Origin: Zobellia amurskyensis | Lineage (GTDB): Bacteria > Bacteroidota > Bacteroidia > Flavobacteriales > Flavobacteriaceae | Length of the DNA stretch: 64,000 nucleotides | Assembly: GCF_009725985.1 (NCBI RefSeq) | Contig: NZ_RCNR01000027.1 | Span: 1-64,000 of the forward strand | Direction of reading: 5' to 3' | Shown here: piece after piece, positions 56,492-64,000 of the stretch | How positions within the stretch are numbered: position 1 is the stretch's first letter | Layout: each line of letters opens with the position of its first letter | The notes under the pieces: model-generated | Database searches by the model: none | What the model saw: the letters and a program-made list of their open reading frames with translations, nothing else | What the model was told of the DNA's origin: nothing | Program-made: the position numbers and the translations under genes

Positions 56492-56745
56492 TAATGATGG
56501 AAAACAAATTTAAATTGAGATAGAACCTTTTCGTTGAGTGGTATTTTTTAAAATGCTGCAAATTACGCTAAATAAATTAGACTGAAAAAGACTTGTTATT
56601 GCGCTTGACTTAAAAAAAAATAGATTATAATATGTACGTGAAGTATTTTAAATATTTAAATAATGGTTAATTTGAGATAGATACTATGCCATGATTTTTT
56701 ACTTGACAAAGGTGTGAAAAAGTATAATCGTGGATTGTAGCCATT

Positions 56746-58557
56746 TTATAACGTTAATTCATGTAAAAAGTCGTCAATATTGCTATACCCATCATTGTTT
56801 CTATCTAAATTACCATCCAATTTATTTGTTGGATCTAAACCGTTATCAATTTCCCACAAATCATCCATGCCGTCTTTATCAACGTCAATATAAGGGTCTC
56901 CATTGTTTAATGTAGGGTAGCCACCTACTTCTGATGGGTCGTTAATCATGCTTCCTGAAATGTTTCGGACATCTTGAATGATTCTCTTGTCTACATCATC
57001 CATTGCAAACGCTCCCGCATCGCTCAATAAATTGTCCATTATATTTTCTCTAGTCGAAAAAGGAAATGTAGATAATGGGAAATCAAAAGGCTCTTTACTT
57101 AGGTCTTCTGATTGAAGTTGGTTATTAAAAGGAGAGCTAAAATGGCCAATAGTTAGTGCTTCAGCCTGTGAATTGTTAGTTTTAAATTCGCTAATATTAT
57201 TTTTAGCGTAAACTTTAGCTGTTTTACCAACCAGTATAGGTAATCTTTTTTTATTCGTATTCATTCCAGGGATGTGCAAGCTGTTCATAAGATTTACACG
57301 TGAATTTGACCCGGTAAGTATAACGGTTCCAAATGATCCCCAATTATAATATATATTGTTTACAAGTTCAAAATCTCCTCCTACACTTGTGTTGCCTCCT
57401 ATTAAAGGATTTCTTTGGTTATTATGAGCAAAAACAGAGTTAAATATGGTCACCTTATTAGAATGGTCTCCAATGAGCATTCCCATACTGTGAGGACTTT
57501 TGTATTGACTGTTTGTAGGGTCTGTAGAATATATATGAGAAGAGTACATAAGAGCTTCGGAAAAAATACAATTTTGGTAAGTAACATTTTTAGCTCCATA
57601 TGGATCAGTTAATTCATCTGTTGCCCATGAAAAAGAACAATGATCAATAATAATATTATTGCCGCCAGTAAGAACTAATCCATCTCCTAATATACTTTTG
57701 TCAATCCCTGGTCCTGGACGGAACCTTATACCTCGTATGATTACGTTATCAGCAGTTGATCTCATGCAAGGGAAATCACCATTTCCAGATACTCTAAGTG
57801 TTATCCCGTCACCAGGTGCACTTTGCCCTGCAATTGTAATATTGCTATCCCTTATAACTAGAGCAGAATTAAGTGTAATATAGCCACCAACTCTAAAAAT
57901 CACAATTCTTGGGCCACTTGTGTCAATAGCTTCTCTAAGGCTGCCATTACCACTGTCGTTTAAGTTTGTAACATATATAATTTTCCCGCCTCTTCCACCT
58001 AAAGAATGTTTTCCAAAACCCTCTGCACCAGGAAAGGCTTTTAGTTCACCGTAATCTATTGTAATATTTACAGTTCCTGTTTGTACTTCTTTGTTTCCCT
58101 CTTCATTCGTCGTTTCCGTAGTATAAGTAAATGAATCCTTTGTCGGTTCTGTTATGTTTTGACTACTTTCTTTAGTAGAGTCTTCTTTATCTAATTCAAT
58201 TTCTTCTGATTCTTCCGTGTTTGTTTCAGAATTTGTGTCTATTGTAGTTTTTGGTGTATAGGTTATAGTTTTATCCTTATTTAGTAATATAGTTCCAGAA
58301 TCGGGGATTGATACATCTATAATTTCTACATTTTCCTTATCATTAAACGTATCATTTGATAGTACATCAAGTACGAGACTGTTTTGACCATTTACAAAAT
58401 AATTATCATTAATGACGATATTTGCAATCGCAGAAGATGGGTTATCAGAAACAATATAATCTGCAAGAAGATCTGTATCTTTAGAGCAAGAAAAAAGAAA
58501 TATAAATAAAAAAGAGCAGGCAACCCCGTAGAGGGCTTTTGATGTAAGGGAAGTCAT
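56746..58557 (-). CDS. Pectate-lyase-like (PL1-type) parallel beta-helix lipoprotein
   Basis: 603 aa. Lipoprotein signal with LFSC (Cys24). Then an Ig/cadherin-like domain (NDNYFVNGQNSLVLDVLSND, about 50-170) split by an acidic Ser/Thr/Glu linker. The lyase domain (about 173-490) starts AFPGAEGFGKHSLGGRGGKIIYVTNLND and has GSLREAI, IDHCSFSWATDE and NNQRNPLIGGN, keeping the Arg-x-Pro pattern of PL1 enzymes. The C-terminus has Ca-binding-like DVDKDGMDDLWE and DRNNDGYSNIDDF. It may cleave or trim uronic-acid polymer at the cell surface; activity is inferred. It is divergent from the beta-helix gene at 58895. Confidence 0.85.
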   Translation of the reverse strand: MTSLTSKALYGVACSFLFIFLFSCSKDTDLLADYIVSDNPSSAIANIVINDNYFVNGQNSLVLDVLSNDTFNDKENVEIIDVSIPDSGTILLNKDKTITYTPKTTIDTNSETNTEESEEIELDKEDSTKESSQNITEPTKDSFTYTTETTNEEGNKEVQTGTVNITIDYGELKAFPGAEGFGKHSLGGRGGKIIYVTNLNDSGNGSLREAIDTSGPRIVIFRVGGYITLNSALVIRDSNITIAGQSAPGDGITLRVSGNGDFPCMRSTADNVIIRGIRFRPGPGIDKSILGDGLVLTGGNNIIIDHCSFSWATDELTDPYGAKNVTYQNCIFSEALMYSSHIYSTDPTNSQYKSPHSMGMLIGDHSNKVTIFNSVFAHNNQRNPLIGGNTSVGGDFELVNNIYYNWGSFGTVILTGSNSRVNLMNSLHIPGMNTNKKRLPILVGKTAKVYAKNNISEFKTNNSQAEALTIGHFSSPFNNQLQSEDLSKEPFDFPLSTFPFSTRENIMDNLLSDAGAFAMDDVDKRIIQDVRNISGSMINDPSEVGGYPTLNNGDPYIDVDKDGMDDLWEIDNGLDPTNKLDGNLDRNNDGYSNIDDFLHELTL

Positions 58558-58752
58558 AGCGTAGGTTAAGTTTAAGGAATGTATGTTTAAATTTTAATGG
58601 ACCTTACAACCTTTGGGTAATTATAAAGTCTATTCTTTAAGTAGTATCTTATGTATAATTTAAATCCATTTCTACAAGATTTTTATCAAAAGAAGTCTTA
58701 CATTATAAAATAACCTTGTTCGCTGCAAATTGTTGTTAACGGTGTGATTTCT

Positions 58753-58797
58753 TAGATGAAATGCACGTTTTTTTTTTTATTTATAGATGAAATGCAC
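58753..58797. repeat. Pair of 14-bp direct repeats in a divergent intergenic region
   Basis: TAGATGAAATGCAC occurs at 58753-58766 and again at 58784-58797, 31 bases apart start to start (about three helical turns). T-rich sequence separates them. They lie between the pectate-lyase-like gene and the beta-helix gene, about 100 bases from the latter's ATG. The rest of the 58558-58894 gap is AT-rich with no ORF. A regulator-binding site is possible. Confidence 0.6.
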
Positions 58798-58894
58798 TTT
58801 TTTGAGAAGAGTGATGATGTTCTCGTTTGAAATCTTAGTGATTAACTAGTATTTTATGGTTATATCTAATAATTGTTATGTAACATTGTTTGCT

Positions 58895-60142
58895 ATGAAT
58901 TTTTTTTATTTTTTTTTATTTTTTTCTCTTAATAGTTGGTGTATTTTTTCACAGACAGTGAGTGTTTCAGAATATTATAAAGGTAATATGACAGATGCGC
59001 TTCAATCTGCAATTACTTCTGCTTTTGATACAGTGATTGTCGACAGGAAGTATTCCCCTTGGTATACAAAACCTTTAGTTTTCAGAAATCTCAAAAATAA
59101 GGTGATTATCTTTGAAGCCGGGGTGGAAATTATCGCTCAAGAGGGAGGCTTTCCCAATACAGATGATTCCTTAATAACTTTTATGCATTGTAAGGGAATT
59201 AGTTTGATTGGTAATTCGGCCACATTATGTATGCTAAAAGATGAGTACCTTACGGGTGAATGGCGTCATGGTATTAGTATTAGGGGGTCTGATAGTATTA
59301 AAATTGAAAGTTTAACTATTAGAAATACAGGAGGAGACGGTGTTTATATTGCAGGAAGTAAAGAAAAACGGTATTCAGAAAATATTATTATAAAAAAAAT
59401 TGAATCAATTAATAATAAAAGACAAGGTTTAAGTATTATAAGTGGAAAAAGAATTTCTATTTCTGAAAGTATTTTTTCAGATACTTCAGGAACATTGCCG
59501 GGAAGTGGATTAGATATAGAACCGAATACTTTTAAAGATGTTGTAAACAATATACAGGTTTCCGATTGTATTTTTGAAAATAATTACGGAGCTGGCGTAA
59601 CTTTAGGACTTGGGAAATTAAATAGTTTATCTGAAAAGATTTCTATAAATTTTTCAAATTGTGTTTTAACTAGTAATCATGCACCTGAAAATAAAACAGT
59701 TCCGGCACAATTGATTATTGGTTCCAATGCTAAGAGTCCGATTAAAGGGGATATTATGTTTGAGAATTGTTTATTTGAAAGCTCAGACTGGGGCATGCTA
59801 TATAGTAGAAAGTTAGCAAATTCTTTTGAGGTAAGTTTTAAGGATTGCCTTGTTAGAAATTTGAGTAAAAATGGTAGTTCACCTATAGTTTATTTTGAAG
59901 TTGCTGATTATAGTGAAAATTATGGTTCGTTAGGTGGTTTTGACTTTCAAAATTTAAAGGTTGAAACAGAAAACCCAGTTATTTTTATGACGGTAAGAGG
60001 GTCGAAAAAAGGCACACTCAGAGGGGTGGATAATATTACAGGAAGAGTAATTTCAACAAGTTTGAATGATAAAAAAATTGAATATTTAAATTACCTTCCA
60101 ATCTTAAATAAAAATGTTTCATTAATCTTTGTTGAAAATTAA
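58895..60142 (+). CDS. Secreted right-handed parallel beta-helix protein
   Basis: 415 aa from ATG 58895; a frame from 58856 adds 13 residues that do not suit a signal peptide. The signal (NFFYFFLFFSLNSWCIFSQ) is followed by a beta-helix: VFRNLKNKVIIFEAGVEI, ISIRGSDSIKIESLTIRNTGGDGVYIAG, GSGLDIEPNTF and MFENCLFESS. The whole matches the C-terminal half of the protein at 60947-64000, including the HxxxIRxxxxxxIxxLxIxNxGGDGVxIxG region. Such folds include lyases and C5-epimerases, but no catalytic residues can be assigned. It is the only plus-strand gene between 38851 and the right edge. Confidence 0.83.
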   Translation: MNFFYFFLFFSLNSWCIFSQTVSVSEYYKGNMTDALQSAITSAFDTVIVDRKYSPWYTKPLVFRNLKNKVIIFEAGVEIIAQEGGFPNTDDSLITFMHCKGISLIGNSATLCMLKDEYLTGEWRHGISIRGSDSIKIESLTIRNTGGDGVYIAGSKEKRYSENIIIKKIESINNKRQGLSIISGKRISISESIFSDTSGTLPGSGLDIEPNTFKDVVNNIQVSDCIFENNYGAGVTLGLGKLNSLSEKISINFSNCVLTSNHAPENKTVPAQLIIGSNAKSPIKGDIMFENCLFESSDWGMLYSRKLANSFEVSFKDCLVRNLSKNGSSPIVYFEVADYSENYGSLGGFDFQNLKVETENPVIFMTVRGSKKGTLRGVDNITGRVISTSLNDKKIEYLNYLPILNKNVSLIFVEN

Positions 60143-60177
60143 ATTGAGGCTTTTAAAAATAAGAACACTTGTTATAG

Positions 60178-60715
60178 TTAGTCTAGAATATAATTTACAT
60201 AACCTTCTGTAGGATTTTCTTTTCTTATAATTTTTGCAGGATTACCTATTACTAATGAATTGTTGGGTACATCAAAATTTACAAATGAATTAGGGGCAAT
60301 TAATACGTAATTGCCTATTTCAATACTTCCAACTAAGACACTGCCAGTGCCAATCCATACATTATCTCCTATAGTTGGACACCCTTTTCGCTTTCCTATA
60401 TTTGCTTGACCAATTGTTGTGCTATGTGCCAAATTACAGTTTTTTCCTATTTTTGCATTTTTATTTATTACAACAGTTCCAAAATGACCAATGTAAAAAC
60501 CTTCTCCAATTTTTGTATTAACTGGAATTTGAAATCCATACTTGTATGATAGTCTCTTAATGATTTGATCGTAGATAAAACCAAGAATGGATTTTTTTTG
60601 TGTCTCGATGCTTTACGTAAAAAATAAGTATATCTAAAACCTGGTTTTCTAAAGCCTTTTAGTATATTTTTTTCACCACCATATCTATATAAGTCTTTTT
60701 TATAAAACTATCCAT
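60178..60715 (-). pseudogene. Serine-acetyltransferase-like hexapeptide acyltransferase broken by two 1-base deletions
   Basis: The C-terminal 84 residues (MAHSTTIGQANIGKRKGCPTIGDNVWIGTGS to GYVNYILD) are an intact hexapeptide segment. Reading three frames in turn from the ATG at 60715 restores a full family protein: MDSFIKK, then DLYRYGGEKNILKGFRKPGF and YFLRKASRHKK, then ILGFIYDQIIKRLSYKYGFQIPVNTKIGEGFYIGHFGT. The breaks fall in an A6 run (plus 60696-60701) and an A8 run (plus 60592-60599) of the coding strand. Adding one A to each gives 540 bases, exactly 180 codons with stop. Sequencing error is possible. It would acetylate sugars or serine. Confidence 0.8.
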
Positions 60716-60852
60716 CTTTATTACAGTGATTTTTATTTTCTGTTTTAAGAATCTAAAGTATTTATTTTTTAATTAAAAATGAGAATTATTAATTAAAAAA
60801 ACGTCTCGTTTCTAGTTTTTGAAATGGCCAAAGCTATTAGTTGAAATTTAAA

Positions 60853-60867
60853 CGGCTATTTTAGCCG
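60853..60867 (-). terminator. Possible weak terminator of the modular beta-helix gene
   Basis: CGGCTA (60853-60858) and TAGCCG (60862-60867) form a 6-bp stem with a 3-base loop, about 80 bases after the stop at 60947. On the minus strand it is followed by a TTTAAATTT stretch. The rest of 60716-60946 is AT-rich and empty. Confidence 0.4.
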
Positions 60868-60946
60868 AAGCATTTTTTGAGATAAGCATCTATAAACCAT
60901 TCTTCGATTTATTAAAATCAAGTTAACAATCTGGATAATTAATAAG

Positions 60947-63900
60947 TTACTTAAAGCTATATTCTATGGAAACATTGGAATTCTTTGAGGGATTATATCC
61001 TCCTGAATATACCAACTCCATATCTGTTGGTTGAGATATTCTAAAAGTACCATTAACGTTCTTAACAGTCAATCCTGAAGTTGGAGCGTTAATTTCCATA
61101 AAGGGAACGTTTTTTGAGTAATTCATGACAAAGTTGTCGAATGTGAAACCACCTAATGTGTTTTGAGTAGATAACGCTTCTAGCTTTATTATTGCATTGC
61201 TCCCATTTGTTGAGACATTATTAGCAACGCAATTTTTGAATGTTACGTGATACGAGTCTGCAGGTGTTTTGCTGAAAATAATACTATTGTAAGAACCGTT
61301 AAATGTTACATTTTCGAACAATACATTCCCTTTAACTGGATTTGTCGTATTACCAGAACTGAACAGAATTTCAGTATTTTGATAACCATATCCAGAGTTT
61401 TTAGAATTATTGCTAAAATTACTATTTTTAATAGTTACGTCTATTGGGCTAGATGAACTGGTCATATTTTTAGTGCCGATTTGAAAACCAGCGCCATGGT
61501 TATTTGTGAAATTACAACCAGAAAAATTGATGTTTATTAAACGTTCGTTGGGAAAGTTAGGTTCTAAATCTATACCTGCTTGAGGATCTTTGCCATTCGA
61601 ACCTGAAAATGTTGAATTTTTAATCCAAACATCTTGTGCATTAATTATTGTTAGCCCCATTCGTTTATGGTTTTTTGACGTAATAGATTCTATAGTTATA
61701 TTTTTCGAAGGGTCGGTTCCATCATCATCACCAGAAATTAGTACACCATCACCTCCACTATTCTCAATTATTAGGCCGGTAATTGTTACGTTTTCACAAC
61801 TCCGTAATCGTAAGGCGTGTCTATGTTCTCCGCTTGAATATTCACTTTTATTCATAGAAAAATAAGCTCCTGTACCAATAATTTTAAGGTTTTTTCCTCT
61901 TACTATTTGAAACAATTGGTCATTACTTTTGGAAAAAGAACCTGATTTTGCTTTCAACTTAACTCCTGGTTCAAAAACTATTGTCATATTAGTTAGGTCA
62001 AAAAACTTTGTTGGAGAAATTACCCAATCACTATTTTGTTTGTCAATAACAACATAAGAACTCCCCGAATTAAGGGCATTTTCGAAAGCGGATGTAGCAT
62101 CTCCTGACTTAAAACCATAGCTAGAGGCAAAAACAGCATTTGACGGGTAGTTACCTGAACTTCCTCCAGTGTCACCACCTCCAGTGTCACCACCTCCAGT
62201 GTCACCACCTCCAGTGTCACCACCTCCAGTGTCACCACCTCCATTATCTACAGGTCTTTCGTTCACTTTAACTTCAATGGTTGTTGCATGAGTTAAACCT
62301 TCTTCATCTTTTACAGAAAGTTCAACTTGGTAGGTGCCAGGATCAGCAAAAGTGTGTGAAGGATTTTTTGTAGTTGTTGTAGATCCATCATTAAAATCCC
62401 AAAAATACCCTTTAATCTCTTTATCATCTGTGGAGTTATATGCCTTCAGTTCTACTTTTAAAGGAGCGTAACCTGTTAAAGGAGAACCGGAAGCAACTGC
62501 TACAGGGGCTTCGTTTTCTGTTTCAGTAATTATTATGGCAATGGTTTCGGAGTCTTTTAAACCCTCATCGTCAGTTACTGTAAGTATTACATTATAAGTT
62601 CCTTTTTTTGTAAAGGAATGAGGAGGGTTTGAACTTGTGGACGTACTCCCATCTTTAAAATCCCAAAAATAATTTTTTACGGCTTTGTCATCTGTAGAGC
62701 TACTTCCTTTAAACTGAATTTCCAATGGAGCCTCTCCTTCTGTGGTATTTGCAGAAGCTTTGGCAGTGGGAGCCTCGTTTTTCTTTTCAGTAACAGTTAT
62801 AGTAACGGTATCTGTATCCTCTAATCCATCCTTATCCTTAACGGTCAACACTACTTCATAAGTGCCTGCTTTTGAAAACGTATGCGAAGTAGAGGACGAG
62901 CTTCCCTTGTCATCATCTTTAAAATCCCATAGGTAACTGGTTATTCCAATATCATCTGATGATTCTTTTCCGTCAAAACTAACTTTCAATGGAGCTTCGC
63001 CAGAAGTTACCGAAGCTTTAGCTACAGCAGTAGGAGCATTGTTTTCTTTGGCTTTTACCGTAATTGTGGTTTCCTCTGTGTCAATTTTTCCTTGGGCATC
63101 TTGTACTGTAAGTACAACTTTAAAGGTTCCGGCTTTCTCGAAGGTGTGTGAAGGGGTGGCCTCATTAGAAGAGGAACCATCTCCAAAATTCCATCCGTAA
63201 TTTTTAACTTCTTCATCATCACTGGAATTATTCCCTGTGAAACTTACTTTAAGTGGAGCTGTACCTGAAGAAGGTGATGCATCTACTACAGCAATAGGGG
63301 ATTGATTTTCCGTTGAAATAGGAGTATCGGGCTTTTCCTCTTCTATAACCTCAGGCGTATCATTATTTACTTCTTCTTCTTTAGTAGGCTCTTCTGGTGT
63401 CTCGGTTACTGGAGTTACTACTTCTTCAATAGAAGGTTGTGCTGGTATTTCTGTCGTTGGGTTTTGATTCGCTGAAACTATACTCTCGGAATCTTGAGGG
63501 GCACTATAGGTAATAACAAGTTTTGGGCCGTTTTTAGAACTATGTTCTTTTGAAGCAATAGCTAAGTCGTTGCCATCCTCATGCTTTAGAACTAGTGTGA
63601 GCATCTCCGGGTTTAATTTTTCTTGATCTAAAATTATTTCCTGCGTTTGATTTACTAGGTAATCATTGGTTGTAGACCCTAATATAGTATCCGATTTAGG
63701 AGCGGTTATTTCTGATATATCGTGTTCAGACCATTCCGTTGAATCTCCTTTTAAAACAGAAATAGTTCCATGTCCATCATCTGTGCTTATTGTAAACTCA
63801 AGATGTACTTCTTCTAAAATTCCGCCAATAGAGTCAATTGGGCTAATATCAAACATCAAATAACTTTCCCTATGCCCTTCATCAAGACGAATTAAATCTT

Positions 63901-64000
63901 GGTTGTATCCTTTTCCGCTTTGTAAATGTGCATCATGAATAGGAGTAAAGATGGTGGTTCTAGTCTCATAAATTTTTTCCTCTATAATTTCTTCTTCTTC
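60947..64000 (-). CDS. Modular surface protein: CBM96/DNRLRE-like, four PKD domains, beta-helix (partial, N-terminus off window)
   Basis: The frame is open to the right edge, so the N-terminus is missing; the TTG at 63859 is not a start. From the edge: an acidic Glu run; a CBM96/DNRLRE-like domain (TTIFTPIHDAHLQSGKGYNQD, then REGHRESYLMFDIS-like order and VITYSAP); a Glu/Pro/Thr linker; four PKD domains (about 63310-62260, each with DFxDGS-like cores and HTFxxxGTYxV); a GGGDT repeat linker; and a right-handed beta-helix paralogous to the product of 58895-60142. Secreted, probably polysaccharide-binding with possible lyase or epimerase activity. No sorting domain is seen at the visible C-terminus. 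Confidence 0.88.
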   Translation of the reverse strand, partial: EEEEIIEEKIYETRTTIFTPIHDAHLQSGKGYNQDLIRLDEGHRESYLMFDISPIDSIGGILEEVHLEFTISTDDGHGTISVLKGDSTEWSEHDISEITAPKSDTILGSTTNDYLVNQTQEIILDQEKLNPEMLTLVLKHEDGNDLAIASKEHSSKNGPKLVITYSAPQDSESIVSANQNPTTEIPAQPSIEEVVTPVTETPEEPTKEEEVNNDTPEVIEEEKPDTPISTENQSPIAVVDASPSSGTAPLKVSFTGNNSSDDEEVKNYGWNFGDGSSSNEATPSHTFEKAGTFKVVLTVQDAQGKIDTEETTITVKAKENNAPTAVAKASVTSGEAPLKVSFDGKESSDDIGITSYLWDFKDDDKGSSSSTSHTFSKAGTYEVVLTVKDKDGLEDTDTVTITVTEKKNEAPTAKASANTTEGEAPLEIQFKGSSSTDDKAVKNYFWDFKDGSTSTSSNPPHSFTKKGTYNVILTVTDDEGLKDSETIAIIITETENEAPVAVASGSPLTGYAPLKVELKAYNSTDDKEIKGYFWDFNDGSTTTTKNPSHTFADPGTYQVELSVKDEEGLTHATTIEVKVNERPVDNGGGDTGGGDTGGGDTGGGDTGGGDTGGSSGNYPSNAVFASSYGFKSGDATSAFENALNSGSSYVVIDKQNSDWVISPTKFFDLTNMTIVFEPGVKLKAKSGSFSKSNDQLFQIVRGKNLKIIGTGAYFSMNKSEYSSGEHRHALRLRSCENVTITGLIIENSGGDGVLISGDDDGTDPSKNITIESITSKNHKRMGLTIINAQDVWIKNSTFSGSNGKDPQAGIDLEPNFPNERLININFSGCNFTNNHGAGFQIGTKNMTSSSSPIDVTIKNSNFSNNSKNSGYGYQNTEILFSSGNTTNPVKGNVLFENVTFNGSYNSIIFSKTPADSYHVTFKNCVANNVSTNGSNAIIKLEALSTQNTLGGFTFDNFVMNYSKNVPFMEINAPTSGLTVKNVNGTFRISQPTDMELVYSGGYNPSKNSNVSIEYSFK
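62166..62240 (-). repeat. Five tandem 15-bp repeats encoding GGGDT
   Basis: The plus-strand unit CCAGTGTCACCACCT occurs five times without change, in frame, giving the linker GGGDT x5. The perfect identity suggests recent slippage, so copy number probably differs between strains. Confidence 0.95.

Noticed and set aside
62166-62240. CRISPR-like repeat array
   Set aside because: The units are contiguous with no spacers and lie in a coding frame.
62020-62244. Minus-strand frame encoding a repeated EVVTL peptide
   Set aside because: It is an out-of-frame reading of the GGGDT-encoding tandem repeat inside the modular beta-helix gene.

Overview
The window looks like a chromosomal segment of a marine-type member of the Flavobacteriia (Bacteroidota). 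The support is AT-rich DNA, SusC/SusD outer-membrane uptake proteins, lipoproteins with an Ser-Cys lipobox near the N-terminus, a bacillithiol gene (bshA), a Bacteroidota-style LptD and TamB, no obvious Shine-Dalgarno sequences, and several promoters of the TTTG-N19-TAnnTTTG type. I cannot name the genus from the sequence alone. I saw no rRNA, tRNA, CRISPR array, transposase or phage gene.

Region 1 (1-9064, minus strand): a likely susC-susD-fasciclin operon. It encodes a SusC-type TonB-dependent transporter, its SusD-like lipoprotein and a three-domain FAS1 lipoprotein, and ends at a strong terminator. A separately transcribed VCBS/FG-GAP plus ASPIC/UnbV lipoprotein follows and runs off the left edge. 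No glycoside hydrolase lies beside the SusCD pair, so its substrate cannot be read from context.

Region 2 (9394-36793): core functions. These include a THUMP-like methyltransferase, an AI-2E family permease, a DUF4159 protein, rsmE, tsaD divergent from tamB, pfkA-gapA-sugar kinase, ridA, lptD divergent from a cell-wall amidase, an MCE (MlaD-like) protein followed by two heterodisulfide-reductase-like Fe-S proteins, a conserved small protein, a GH3 plus serine-hydrolase fusion, bshA, a small lipoprotein and an OmpA-type protein. Envelope biogenesis and cell-wall turnover dominate.

Region 3 (36799-60715, almost all minus strand): a surface-polysaccharide biosynthesis locus. It has a Wzx/MurJ-like flippase, a Wzy-like polymerase/ligase, four GT4 and one GT2 glycosyltransferases, a PglC-type initiating phosphosugar transferase, an ATP-grasp/HAD pair, two left-handed beta-helix acyltransferases (one broken by two frameshifts) and a five-gene decoration module. 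That module is FemAB-like, GNAT-like, MBOAT, SGNH, GNAT-like, behind a near-consensus promoter with a long structured leader. A COG5610-type HAD protein closes the locus. No wza/wzc-type export genes are in the window.

Region 4 (56746-64000): secreted beta-helix proteins next to the polysaccharide genes. They are a pectate-lyase-like lipoprotein, a stand-alone right-handed beta-helix protein and a large modular protein (CBM96/DNRLRE-like, four PKD domains, a GGGDT repeat linker and a beta-helix), cut by the right edge. The stand-alone helix and the modular protein's C-terminal domain are paralogues. The most interesting hypothesis here is that this locus both builds a heavily acylated exopolysaccharide and encodes surface proteins that cut, epimerise or bind it.
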